Shown in pieces: positions 1-10,388 of a stretch of 64,000 bases of DNA. The stretch comes from Diphasiastrum complanatum (lineage: Eukaryota > Streptophyta > Lycopodiopsida > Lycopodiales > Lycopodiaceae): contig CM055093.1 of the NCBI GenBank assembly GCA_029204225.1, positions 34,046,525-34,110,524 of the forward strand, given 5' to 3'. Within the stretch, counting starts at the first letter, position 1, and every line of letters starts with the position of its first letter. The position numbers and the translations under genes were made by a program. The notes beneath the pieces are model-generated. The model made no database searches. It was not told the origin of the DNA and saw nothing but the letters and a program-made list of their open reading frames with translations.

Positions 1-159
1 ATATAAGCATGTCGAGTTTGTTTGGTTGCTTGCTTATGTGATTATTGCAAAGGCCACATGTACCATAATCAGCCCCACCTCCTTCCAATGAACGCATAGC
101 GAGGTGTGTTTAGACACCCTAAACATGCACATGAACCAATCAACATTTTCAAAGCATGT

Positions 160-160
<1 letters not shown>

Positions 161-212
<52 letters not shown>
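161..212. repeat. (CT)n microsatellite
   Basis: About 26 CT units in otherwise anonymous AT-rich DNA. No coding signal is seen on either side from base 1 to about 1180. Unlike the (CT)n tracts near 46.7 and 60.4 kb, no retroposon tail motif precedes it. Confidence 0.95.
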
Positions 213-215
<3 letters not shown>

Positions 216-1184
216 TATGAGCAACTACATTTTGTATTACATCAAGTATTGTCCCACAACAAGTGATAATAGAGCCATTTCACCCTAGGTGCGGACAAGT
301 CTTTCATTGTATAGTAAAGCTTGTGATCCATTATTTATTAAAAGAAGGCCAATGGGATTTTCACATGGAAGTTGAGTTGCCACTATGTGGCATGTGAGTT
401 GACAAAAGTCATTGCCACGTAAGCCTTAGGGCAACTTGGACATGGTTTTGTGTTCGTGCCCAAGTTGAGTTCCCAATCACAATTCAAATTCAACGAACCA
501 ATCAAAAAGAGAGTTTTCAAATCTAACCAATCAGCTAGAGAGGTGAGAGGCATAGACCCACTCTTGTTACATCTGCAGAAAGCTTCAGCATCAAAATGGT
601 CTTATTTTCTTAACCACCTTTTAATGTTCCAACCTATAAAGTAGCAAGTTTTGCAGTCTTCGTTAGCTTATTGATATGAGCAACAATTCTTCACTCAAGC
701 ATGCTCACAAATATTTAGTGAATATTGTTGGCTCTCCTTTCCTTTTGGTTGACTCTATTAGTTGGAGAACCATGATCATCGTACTCGAATTTTACTAAAT
801 CATGATATTCACGATGAGGTATGATAGAATTGAAAACCAAAGAGCTTGACAAAGTTCTATAGAGACAACTATAGAGCATAATAGAAACTCGACCCACCAG
901 CTAAACATAGGAATTTTTTTATTGAAATTAGTGCTAAACCCATTTGACTTATTTCAAATTTCCCATGAAGCATACTCAACACAAATTGACATAATTAAAT
1001 GTGGATGCTATAATTATCATTGTACCAATCTGAATATTGGAAATGATGTGCATAAAGGTATGATACTCATAATATGGGCCTAGGTCATAATGGAAAATTA
1101 AAGCTAAAATAGCTTGGCCATATTTATTTCATAGATGGGTTAGATGGTGAGTTGATGCATGTTTACGATAATTAAGTTTATAGA
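213..1184. other. intergenic, nothing recognised
   Basis: AT-rich sequence with only short chance ORFs. No motif, RNA gene or repeat structure could be supported. Confidence 0.5.
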
Positions 1185-1421
1185 GTGATAGGTGGACCCC
1201 CAATCAGATGTTATGGATGCGACAAGAATTATCGTATTGTTGAGTGTCCTAACAAGAAACAAGAACAAGAATACATGCCACTTTGCAAGGATTGCAATAT
1301 TGGCCATCCATACCTAGACTTCCCATTTAGAAAAAGAAAGAGCCTAAAAATTGGTCCATCTGCACCGGTAAATCTATTATGTGTGGAATCAAAGGCTGGT
1401 CCCACTATGACACTTCTTTAG
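1185..1421 (+). pseudogene. Gypsy gag zinc-knuckle fragment
   Basis: The 78-residue reading frame holds two cysteine clusters: CYGCDKNYRIVEC (a knuckle whose usual His is replaced by Tyr) and then CKDCNIGHPYLDFP. The same two-cluster layout (CFGCGENHRIA..CP, then CQECGYGHCYKDFP) occurs in Gypsy A near 16.46-16.57 kb. This is therefore most likely a second, decayed copy of the nucleocapsid part of that retrotransposon family. No LTR is visible next to it, and stops surround it. Nucleocapsid knuckles bind element RNA in the virus-like particle. Here the piece is surely non-functional. Confidence 0.6.
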
Positions 1422-2132
1422 ACTGACTCGAGCCTAGAAGAGAAATGCACTAGAACCAATCCCACATCCCATCACAGAGATAGTATTGACGAACCTAGAT
1501 GACAAGATCATCCCATTTTTATAGATGAGTTCTTATATGTGCCACATATTTTGACTTTTTATGAGTTGTAAGATGCTTCAGTGAAAATTGGCCATTACTT
1601 GTAAAATTCCTTCAAGCAGTTCATGTTTTTTTTTCAACTCAGAATCTATAGTAGGTTGGGCCAAAATGGAAAATTCACTGAATCTAGATGTCAAGGTCAT
1701 CCCATTTGTGTAGATGAGTTTCTATTTTGTGCCACACCGTTTGACATTTTATGGTTGTGAGATTCTTTGCAAAAAATTGTGGGTGTAGTTTGCTTCCAAA
1801 ATTCCATCATGGGAGGTCATGTTGCTTATTGAACTTAACTTTCGTCGATGTAAAAATTCAAGCAATTTTTCGTCTACTCTTTACCCAAAACCATTGGAGG
1901 ATGTGGGATACAAATATTTAAAGCATCAATCTCTATGACACTAGCTAGCTTTCAAAAAAGGCAAAAAAAATTTACACCAAAACTCTACCCAACTTTGTTG
2001 CTAATGCCTCATCAAAGTTCAGACAAGGTCAAGGGAGAGAGAACAATAAATAAAACCACGAGATTGGAGGTACTCATTAGAGTAACATGTATGCCCAATA
2101 AGAGAAACATGACTACTTCTCTTGATAGCTAG
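1422..2132 (+). pseudogene. decayed retrotransposon region downstream of knuckle
   Basis: Weak coding remnants follow the knuckle fragment. They include two similar stretches around 1494-1572 and 1682-1761 that each encode a version of LD(D/V)K(I/V)IPF, reminiscent of the start of a retroelement protease region. Many stops interrupt all frames. The two stretches form an imperfect direct repeat offset by about 190 bp, so part of the fragment was duplicated before or during decay. Assignment rests mainly on position after the zinc knuckle. Confidence 0.35.
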
Positions 2133-2700
2133 AAATGCTTTCATTTTAGTATGTTAGTACAAGATTATAATAGTGCACATGTTGAGACTTGCTCCTACAT
2201 TCTTATATATATTACCTCTATATTATGATAGTGGACATGCTTAGACATGTTCTCACATTTAAAGCTTGACAATATTTCACTTTTGTAAAAACTAACTAGT
2301 CCAAGTGATATACCTAAGATCTAGTAAAGGATCGAGAAGAGGGCATTATGTATATTGAGGTCCTTCTCACATGCAAGGAGCCCAAGGGTAGGGGCCTAAA
2401 ATAATGTAAAAAACATTGAGATCTGATCTCTTGTGTATTTTGGAGGGGAATTAAAACCCTCTTGCATGAGTCTAGGACATTACAAAGCCCATGACCTTTT
2501 ACATAACCTATGACCAAAATTTACTCCTAATTTTATATGAAAATAAAGAAAATAATCGTAATAGAAAAAGGCCTTTGCATGGCTTTCAAGTCATGGAAAG
2601 TCTAAGAATGGTGGAGCATCAAGATTCTAAAAACACAAAAATCCCTCAGGTTGGGACTTTTTAGTATACATAAACCCCCACCCTAGGCCTTTACATTTCA

Positions 2701-2701
<1 letters not shown>

Positions 2702-2752
<51 letters not shown>

Positions 2753-2786
2753 TAGATAGATAGATAGATATAGATATAGATATACC
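2702..2786. repeat. compound (TA)n-(GATA)n microsatellite
   Basis: About 24 TA units run directly into GATA and then GATATA units. This is simple sequence with high slippage potential. Flanks at 2133-2701 and 2787-3537 show no recognisable genes. Confidence 0.95.
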
Positions 2787-3537
2787 ATTGGAATTTTCTC
2801 TTTATTCCTCAAAATAGGCTTCAAAGATATTTTGAAGAATGTTGACCTCCTAGACATTGAGTAAGAAATTTTATGGCTAGTAAAATATCTGTAGGATTCT
2901 AAACCTTAAACTTTGGAATACAGAAGATTCATGTACATTGTAAGGTATCTTAATAATTCAAAAAAGCAAGCAAAGTTTCAAAATTGTGAAGTTATATCTT
3001 GTGGGTGCTTGACTTTCTGCACAATTCTTGATACAAGTTACATGTAAGCCAATACATGGCTAATTTATAAATCTATATGACATTGTGATTATGGAATTAA
3101 TTGTTAGACCGAGGTGCAATGAATAGCTACTTACTAAGAGTCTTTAAAAATTTTAAAAAAAAATTAGTCATGTCAAGAGGTACATTCTTAGAGAATTAAA
3201 ATAGTTTAATTTATGTGTTGAATCTTTTGCACCTTGTATGGGTAGAGTTGTTGACTGTGACCGGCAACGCACAGGCTCGAACCCCAATTGCTGCAAAGTG
3301 ACATCTTGGGAGCTTGGTTTTCACTTGGCATTGCCCAAATGGTGTTGATAGGTTGTATATGTTGGGTATAACCACCATTGATTGCATGACTCTATTACGG
3401 AAAAGAAAAAACACCTACCATGGACAAAGGAATAATAATTATAGAGATGTAAAGCTTAGGTTGATGGGAGTTTAATATAAGGGATAATGATAAGTAAAGC
3501 TTAGGCTTCTAGGAGTTGGAGATAATGCATTAGGTAG

Positions 3538-3670
3538 TGGTCATTGTATTACCACATATAATCTAGGACTTGAGCACTAGAGTGGCGTAGGCCACTCGAT
3601 TGCTTCGGTCTCAGATTATATCTACGCCACTCAATTGCATGTCCCGGATTATATGGTAATGGCTTGACCA
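3538..3670. repeat. imperfect inverted repeat, MITE-like
   Basis: The left arm (3538-3590) begins TGGTCATTGTATTACCA and ends AGTGGCGTAG. The reverse complement of the right arm (3622-3670) begins TGGTCAAGCCATTACCA and ends GAGTGGCGTAG. Both arms share an ATATAATC core. The centre repeats a GCCACTCRATTGC segment twice in direct order. No clear target duplication was found, so a fold-back transposon end is possible but not shown. Confidence 0.5.
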
Positions 3671-4216
3671 ATAGAACTTTCCACACGTAAATAAGTTTTC
3701 GCTTTTCCATGAAGAAAAAGGAGGTGCCTCATAGAAAGTAATTTCTTCGCCTCCCTTTTTTTTTCAAACTTTTTTACTTGCACCTTCCGAGATGCAGGTG
3801 GATGTAAAATTTGTTTTACTGTAAAACAAAGAAAAAAAAAAAGTAAAAAAAAGTTTTCATGCTGCAGAAGGTCACCTTCTCAGCCATTCCGCAGTGGGAA
3901 GGGCCTTCCGCCTCGGGCTACCGCCCTTGGACGAAGGGCCTTCCTCGGCAAAATGGCCTCAGAGGGTGACCCCACCCCTCCCCCGTATTCACACTTAGAA
4001 AGAATTGTGGAGCAAATATCCATAGTACATACATTTATTTTTGAAATGGGCAGGAAATTAGGAGGCCTATAAATACAATATGTTGTAGGTCCCAAAAAGG
4101 GCATACACTTAGGTCTAAAACAGGCAAGAATATATAGCATATATAATGCAGTATAATATAGGCCCAAAAAGGCCTAAAATTATGGATAATGCTTATAGAA
4201 ATAAGAAGTAAAGTTT

Positions 4217-4440
4217 ACATTGAGTGTAGCATTTCAAATTGAAATTCATAAAAAAAATGGGAGATAAGGCCTGATGGTTATAGAGATAAGGCTTAGCCGG
4301 CTTAGCCTAGGTTGAGTGTAGTGTAGCATTTCAAGTTGAAAGGCATAAAAAATTGGAGATAAGGGATAGTGGTTATATAGATAAGGTTTGGCCTAAGTTG
4401 AGTGAAGTGTAGCATTCCAAGTTGAAAGCTTAATAAAATG
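4217..4440. repeat. tandem repeat, about 90-bp unit, 2.5 copies
   Basis: Units start near 4217, 4312 and 4397, each with TTGAGTG.AGTGTAGCATT followed by TCAA.TTGAAA..CATAAAA and GGAGATAAGG. The third copy is partial. Related fragments (GTAAAGCTTAGG, GGGATAATGATAAG) occur near 3450-3510. Copies differ by small indels and substitutions, so the array is not recent. Confidence 0.6.
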
Positions 4441-4711
4441 GCACCCTTCATTTTGAAACGATGGTATGTCAAGCCTGACCGCGACCACATGGCACATGCA
4501 GTTTGGCAACGTCTGGATTCGAAGACGCTGCGACTCGAGGCGGCCTTTTTGCCTCCAAATCTTCCAACACTTCTGACCATTCCTTCTCTGGATAAACATG
4601 GGCTGCAGCGACCCGCCGCTGATGCAAAAACGCATCTGTGATCTGATTGCTGTCATGCCCACTGGGCAGTGGAAGCTCCGAAGCAGCTTCTTCAGATGAT
4701 CAGTCAACATA
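4393..4711 (-). pseudogene. possible broken fifth exon of the PQ-loop gene
   Basis: A CCCAG acceptor lies just before 4711 in the right phase for the preceding exon. The frame reads Y-V-D-stop (TGA at 4702-4700) and then continues open with SSEEAASELPLPSG and EVLEDLEAKRPP until a natural stop. Such an acidic hydrophilic linker is plausible between the two PQ-loop repeats, but it has no strong family motif. If it is the exon, the TGA is a nonsense mutation. If not, the gene simply lacks its 3' half here. Confidence 0.3.
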
Positions 4712-5359
4712 CTGGGCAGTTGGAATATATGCAAGGTGATGGCAGCTCCTAAATTGGGAGGCAAAACAGTAAGCCATAACGATTATTAATCTATTTACTC
4801 ACTTGGGCGCTACCAAAGATGATGATTCAGCAACATGGATGAGGATCACTTGCTTATTATAATGAGATTTACTGACTGATTAAGTGTGATTGTACTGATA
4901 AGTTGTATAGTGTCTACCTGTTTATAACTGTTCATATGTAGTGTGTGTGTGTCTCTAGACTCTAGTAGATATGGTTATCCCGATGGGCAACGGCAGCATT
5001 AGAAAATGGCTCATTTATTGTTCTTTGTCTGTCATGTTGTATTGTAACTCACTACCCGTCCGGCTATATTGTCAGCTGTAGTTATATATCGATACTTCAT
5101 CTGTCAAACTAGAATTTTGCAATTCTGAAAGATGGATGTTGTTGGATGCATTATTCGTTGTTTGCTTGTTCAATTTAGAAAGACTACATTGTCAGCTCAC
5201 GCTTGGAGGCCGATAGACTAATCTATTTGTTCAAATGGTTGTCTGCTAGACTATTCTGCTCTTGAGATGATGCAGGTAGATGCTGCAAAATGCAGGAACT
5301 GATCAAAAGTTTTGATTAAATTAGTGCTGGAAACAGTTTGTAAGGGTATAGGATGGTAC

Positions 5360-6375
5360 CTCTTCCAATGAAGGCTGAGCTGTTGCTGCATAACGAAGTT
5401 TTGCTTTACTAATGTGATCGTAGTAGATTGTTTGGGCCATCAGCACTATCGTTGTCATCGTGTAGAGCTGCAATTTCATTGCACAAATTACTCAATATTT
5501 ATAGTTTATGATTTATAAGGAACAACGGATCAAATGATCATAGGATGATTGAACGGCAATATTTACTACAAATCTACACAATGCCGTACATAGAAAAAGT
5601 TCAGAATTGCTAAACGTTTTGCAGCATCAAAGGGCAGGTCCCAGGAGTGACTTACCACGGCCACGTACAGCTGCGTTGGCAGCTGTCAACATTTAAAAGT
5701 AAAGGATATCAAATTCGTGCAGCTAATAGCAAAACAGATAGAGAGAAATTTAAAGTGTCACACTGGAAAGGAAAAAGTACTAAATGGAGATGAGACTAAT
5801 ACTTTCTATTATGTTTTTCTAACATACTGAATCCTCAATGTCAGGGGAGTACCTTCTAGAAGTACTAAAATAATCGACTAGAAAATCTTACGGTAAATCA
5901 AAATCAAGATCGAAAAAGATGTAGTTGCTTACAGTTTCTTTTTCCAAATAGCAACCAGCAAGATTAAATAAGTCGCTGCACAAAGAAGACCACCAAGAAT
6001 AAAGATTATCATATTTATCAGAAGAAATTTGCCCATATCTCATCTTATCATTGAATGAAATGACAACATTAAGATTATGATTATGATCAGTGAAAAGTGT
6101 CCAGGCATGTCGTAGAATGAAAAACATCACCGTAGTACATACCCAATAATCCAGGTCATCAAAAACGTAACTGAGACTCCATCGGTAGACTTCTCTTTGA
6201 AATTCGTGATGATCTGAGGCACCTCAGCCACACCCCAGCTCACCATGCTCATCAATCCCATCACTAATGAGATGTCGTCCTTCACGTCGCATACGCAGTC
6301 TCTGAGGTACCTCTGCACCCATTTTGAGCACGTTTTGTCTGCTGGGCATTGAACCGGTCCCGTAGAAGAATACAT
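5360..6375 (-). CDS. PQ-loop family transmembrane transporter, N-terminal half
   Basis: Four exons read in phase on the minus strand: 6375-6143 (from ATG), 5975-5933, 5682-5656 (only 27 nt) and 5467-5360, each bounded by AG acceptors and GT donors. The joined product of about 136 residues contains WVQRYLRDCVCDVKDD, then membrane segment GLMSMVSWGVAEVPQIITNF with the hallmark PQ pair, TWIIGDLFNLAGCYLE, LPTQLYVAV and LYTMTTIVLMAQTIYYDH. This is the order of the first PQ-loop repeat in plant seven-helix PQ-loop proteins related to vacuolar basic amino acid exporters (YPQ/PQLC2). The family normally continues with a hydrophilic loop and a second PQ repeat (GRIPQI), which I could not find to the left. 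A possible next exon from 4711 meets a TGA after three codons, although an acidic, proline-rich frame continues beyond it. The gene is therefore either truncated or continues beyond base 1 across a very long intron. The family match is strong by eye; integrity is doubtful. Confidence 0.8.
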
Positions 6376-6900
6376 GTTTTATCTTGATTCTCAAGTGATA
6401 AGCGTTTATTGCAAGGTAGCTTAGCGCAAACCACAACCCCAACTGTCGTCTAGCTTGCCACAATCACTTGCTGACAAGATCAAATGGGTAAAATCAACAA
6501 CAGCAGCTATGGCGCAGTTGCGTAAGCTAACCAATATACATTCTTCACCAGTTTACACAGCAAAAGCATATGTGCATTGTGATTGTGAGAGACGAGGAAG
6601 AAATGGGAACTACCGAAACGATTTGCTAGCTGCAGTAGACAGCACTCTTCTACATCTGATCGCTTGTGAACTCTTCCCTTGCATATATACTAAGCTGGCA
6701 ACCTCCGTGAATCATTGATTCAGCCCAACAATTCTCAATAATATTGCTTCAAGAATTATAGGCAGCTTATAAGAGTCTTCCTCACTTTTGACCTCAGATT
6801 CTGTCTCGCGAAATCTCTCACTCTCTCGTCCTCTCGCTCATCTTGTCCCTTACTGGCTGCGCAGCTCCATCAATTTAACCCTCAGCAGAACCATATCCTA
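6376..6900 (-). promoter_or_regulatory. upstream region of PQ-loop gene
   Basis: This is the expected 5' UTR and promoter for the minus-strand gene starting at 6375. A pyrimidine-rich block with CTCTC runs (6795-6845, plus strand) reads as GA-rich on the gene strand, like common plant 5' leader sequence. No definite TATA box or leader intron could be fixed. Confidence 0.3.
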
Positions 6901-7247
6901 ATATACCACGAGAATCCGGATGCAAATTGAATGTGGTATAAAGACCAGATACAGGTCTTGAATCTGGTCATTACCCAACTCTTCAAAAAACTGAAAAAAA
7001 GAATGATGGGTTACCACTAAAAATTACATGTAAGTGAGGGGGACAATGGATAATTCTATAATAGTATAGGATATTAGCAATGATCCTAGATTAGGATGTG
7101 TGACTCAAGGAAAGAGAAGGGGGAGGTACATAAGAGCATAAGCCCCATGTAAGAGGATATCCACTTTCATGGTATATTCTTTGATATTATGCTTTTCAGC
7201 TAGCTTTTGGTGATTTTAGAATTGACATCATACAATATTAGATTCAA

Positions 7248-7321
7248 GTTTCACTAGCCCTCTTGTTAACCTAATTTAGACTATGAGATTTAGGTTTCAC
7301 TAGCCCTCTTGTTAACCTAAA
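7248..7321. repeat. short direct repeat, 26 bp
   Basis: The segment TTTCACTAGCCCTCTTGTTA plus ACCTAA occurs twice about 48 bp apart. A similar doubling (CTAAGTTTGG.AGCT) appears near 7816-7870. These are local duplications in non-coding sequence. Confidence 0.7.
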
Positions 7322-7565
7322 TTTAAACCACTGTTATTGAATTGATTAGCTTGTGCTTATTATGCATCCACATACCGTCATTGTAAAGCAAAAGCACGAT
7401 AAAACTTCAAATCCTTGTTTCCAAATGCTAATCTTAATTATCCTACAAAGTCCTCTATAATAAATTCCATGTTTATTCTTTAACACAATTTTCATTTATT
7501 TTTTTTCCTACTTTTATTCTTCATAATTAATTTGACCTTGTTTTTTTTTTAAGAACTTTGAGGTT

Positions 7566-7682
7566 TCATTCTTAAGAAATGCTTCTTGGTTTCCAAGGGG
7601 AGGCTCGAACCTGGGACCAAAGAAACTTTGGATGCCAAGCTAACCAGTTGAGCCAACCCCGTTGGGTCATTCTTAAGAAATG
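7566..7682 (-). mobile_element. tRNA-derived SINE with 16-bp target duplication
   Basis: On the minus strand an 85-bp insert (7582-7666) begins ACCCAACGGGGTTGGCTCAA. It carries an A-box-like TGGCTCAACTGGTTAGC and a B-box-like GGTTCGAGCC at tRNA spacing, i.e. an internal RNA polymerase III promoter. It is flanked by perfect copies of TCATTCTTAAGAAATG at 7566-7581 and 7667-7682, the mark of target-primed insertion. It resembles the head of plant Au-type SINEs but is shorter than a full unit, so it is either 3'-truncated or a very short family. It is not a functional tRNA: the cloverleaf arms do not close. Confidence 0.8.
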
Positions 7683-9297
7683 ACAAATGTTCTCAAACAA
7701 TGCTTCAAACAATCTTAAAGCCCTTTGATGTTTCATTTTTTGTTGCACCACTAGTTGCTTTGCATTAACATCATTTTATGCATAATATTTACATTGTACA
7801 TCCACAAGAAGGATAAGCCAAGTTTGGGAGCTATAAGTTATCCCAATTCTAAGCTAAGTTTGGAAGCTCTAAAATATCCTCACTCTAAGCCTGTATCAAG
7901 TCAATCAAGTAGGACACAATAGCAATGTCTCTTATCCAATGATGTAAGTCATCGTTGCTTGTCTCTTTTCCTTCAATACATAAATAATATCATTATTATA
8001 TTATGCATGAAATATTCACACCATAAAGATGTGTTCTCCCAACAAAGAAGAAAAATTAAGTCCCAATAAAACCAATGCCATGCTAAAGGGGTCTATGGAA
8101 GGGGTGAATATAATAGTTGCCTCAGTGTTGCCAAACAATATATAGTGTATAGCCACTACAATTTTTTCTGAAGAAAAAATATTTCTTTCACTATTTATAC
8201 CTTTTGACCTTAGACAAAAGTTGTTTTTTAGTAATTAAGAGACAAGCCAAAACTATATTTGCTCAACATCTAGACTTGTACTGGTTCCACAAGTCTATTA
8301 AATCAAGATTTGAAATCTTTAGATTACAAAAGCTTGTTAGCCATTCTTGGAAGAACAATGTCGGTGTCTTTTCATTTTGATTAATAAAATGTCCTACACT
8401 TTCAAGGTGGAATAACAATATAAACAAATGTGCCACTTTTTTTGTGGTTGGGCATATTTGGCACAACTAAATTGTAGTCCCTCTACATTCCCTTAAGAGA
8501 TGAAGCTTGTCATACAATAATTATATAGGCTGCTTAATGATATCATCCTAAATGACGAAGCTGCTAATGATCTTTAGAATCATCACTCTTTGGAATATTT
8601 GGCTAGATAGAAATAGCAAGGAATTTGGAAATGGAAATTTTGTCATTTTCCCCTTGCCAATTTTTAAAGAAGCTGAGAAACTCGGTCACTTGTAGTTTAA
8701 CGGTTCCCCTTTTGTACTTTGCATACAGTCACTAGTCCATGGTTAATTTTCTTGAGAGGAAAAAAAATTACATTGGCAAACTCCTACTCTTTTGGTAGAC
8801 CATAAAATAGATATGTTGTTGAGGAAACTCAATCAATCTTTCAGCCACCATCCAGGTTTAGTTCAAAAGAGGAAGATGAGATAATGAGACAAATTGATAG
8901 TCATTTTGAAAATGGGACATAGATATCCATACAGGACACCATGAGATCCACATCCATTAGATGACGTTCAAAAGATGAGTTTTAGAAGTTGATTCAGTTT
9001 ATTGCAGGAGTTTTGAATTCAAAAAGGCTTTATAAGGAGTGCCAACTAAAAGAGAAAAATTTTAGAGAGATAAATGCTCAAGGCTGTCCAAATTTAGTTG
9101 CTACTAGTATATGTTCACATTGTGGGAATTTGTGCACATTAGTTTATTTGCCTTAGTTTTGAATAGTTCAAGAGTCTCCCAATGGGCAACTAGAGTCTTG
9201 AAAAGTCGACAAAGGTATCTTTACAAAGTTTCGTTTTGGAGTCAATAATTTGTCTAAAATGATTATAAATTTCTTTTATTTCCATTTTGTTTGAATA
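7683..9297. other. mostly anonymous; weak coding remnant near 8820-9100
   Basis: No clear genes. Around 8820-8920 a plus frame reads RFSSKEEDEIMRQIDSHFEN, followed by broken coding-like sequence up to about 9120. This could be a decayed upstream part of the Ulp1-like gene, but stops prevent a firm model. Confidence 0.3.
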
Positions 9298-10079
9298 ATG
9301 CTCTTGCCAGTTTTCAACAACTATAATAAAATAAGGGTAGTTGTGGAATGGCCAATCTCCAAAACAGCCGCATTATCAATGGAAATAGTTCTCAGAATTG
9401 CAGCTAATGGACTTTCTGTCTTATTTTGTAGTGACCACTGGAGTTTAAACCTGATCTCTATTAAGAGATGTGTAAATACTATTGTTAAAGGATTTTGTGT
9501 CAAGATGATCTCGGCTAGCAATACACATAATGATGCAGATATATACTTGCCATATTTAAGTAAATATATTCCAACATATGTTCCCCATTCAGTGGACTGG
9601 CAGATCATTAGTTTGGAGGTAAATTCTGTCTTTCTTAACAGCATTTTAAAATCAGTATTCTAATGTATTTGTTTCATTCTAATTCATTCTGTTTCTTAAT
9701 TGATTTCTTGTGTGGTAGATTTTTTTGCAGTCACCCCAGCAAAAAAATTCATTTAGATGTGGGTGGTACACATTATATGATGCAAAGTTATTTTTTGAGT
9801 GGTTCATCCTTCAAGAAGATGTTGATATTTCTAAGGTAATTAATTTTGTTTATTTTTATTTTTGGAATCGTGATTAGTTTTCTATTTTGTTGATGTTTTT
9901 AGCCATTACTAATACATGAATGTTCTATCTTGCAGTTTACACTTCCTGAGTACACATCAAGCCAGGTGTACAGATTTAGACAAAAAATTATTCTAAGCAT
10001 ACTGGCCAGGGCAAGGCTTCAGCCTCCCATTGTTGATGATGGTGCAAAGGATGATGTAATTATACTAAATAAAGATTAG
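9298..10079 (+). CDS. Ulp1-like (C48) cysteine protease, C-terminal part
   Basis: Three exons fit: 9298-9618 (or starting further upstream), 9731-9835 and 9936-10079, with donors GTAAAT and GTAATT and acceptors TTGCAG. The first carries SDHWSLNLI, matching the His-Trp motif of the Ulp1/SENP catalytic core, and ends with DWQIISLE. The second begins SPQQKNSFRCGWYTL, matching the Gln and catalytic Cys block (usually QQxNxxDCG; here the Asp before Cys is Arg). The last ends FTLPEYTSSQVYRFRQKIIL...NKD and stop. These proteases remove SUMO from proteins; in plants many copies are carried by Mutator-like transposons. The N-terminal half and the Asp of the triad are not identified, and the first exon contains poorly matching stretches. 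It may be a transposon-captured or decaying copy rather than a working host gene. Confidence 0.6.
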
Positions 10080-10388
10080 AACAATATAGATAGCATAGAA
10101 CAGAAATAGTTACACATGTATAGAATTCATAGAGAAATATACATTGGTATATCATATGCTGGTCCATTTTATGAATTTGGGAGCACAACATACATGTATT
10201 GATGCCCAACTTGGGCTTTCATTTATTGAAGGAAAAAGTCTATACACATATTTTTACTAAACTTTATTTGAAGCTATTGTTCTTCCACAATGGTGATTGT
10301 TTGTAGGTAGATCTTTGCAGCACGTTATCAGCTCCTGCCTTTTTTGCATCTGTGGCATGACAAATATTAGTGAATGTGCAATTGTAAA

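Noticed and set aside
106-288. 60-codon ORF over the first CT repeat
   Set aside because: The Leu-Ser run is a translation of the CT microsatellite. The same applies to Arg-Glu and Leu-Ser frames over the other CT/AG tracts (13.4, 46.7 and 60.4 kb).
3240-3300. Possible second SINE: GGTTCGAGCC B-box on the minus strand
   Set aside because: No A-box at the right distance and no flanking target duplication could be found.
6127-6463. Overlapping minus-strand ORF starting MWQARRQLGLWF
   Set aside because: It is in another frame of the PQ-loop first exon and upstream region. The frame with the PQ motif and matching splice phases is the real one.
9321-9644. 107-codon minus-strand ORF opposite the Ulp1-like exon
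   Set aside because: Antisense shadow. The plus strand carries the HW and QQ..CGW motifs and consistent splice sites.
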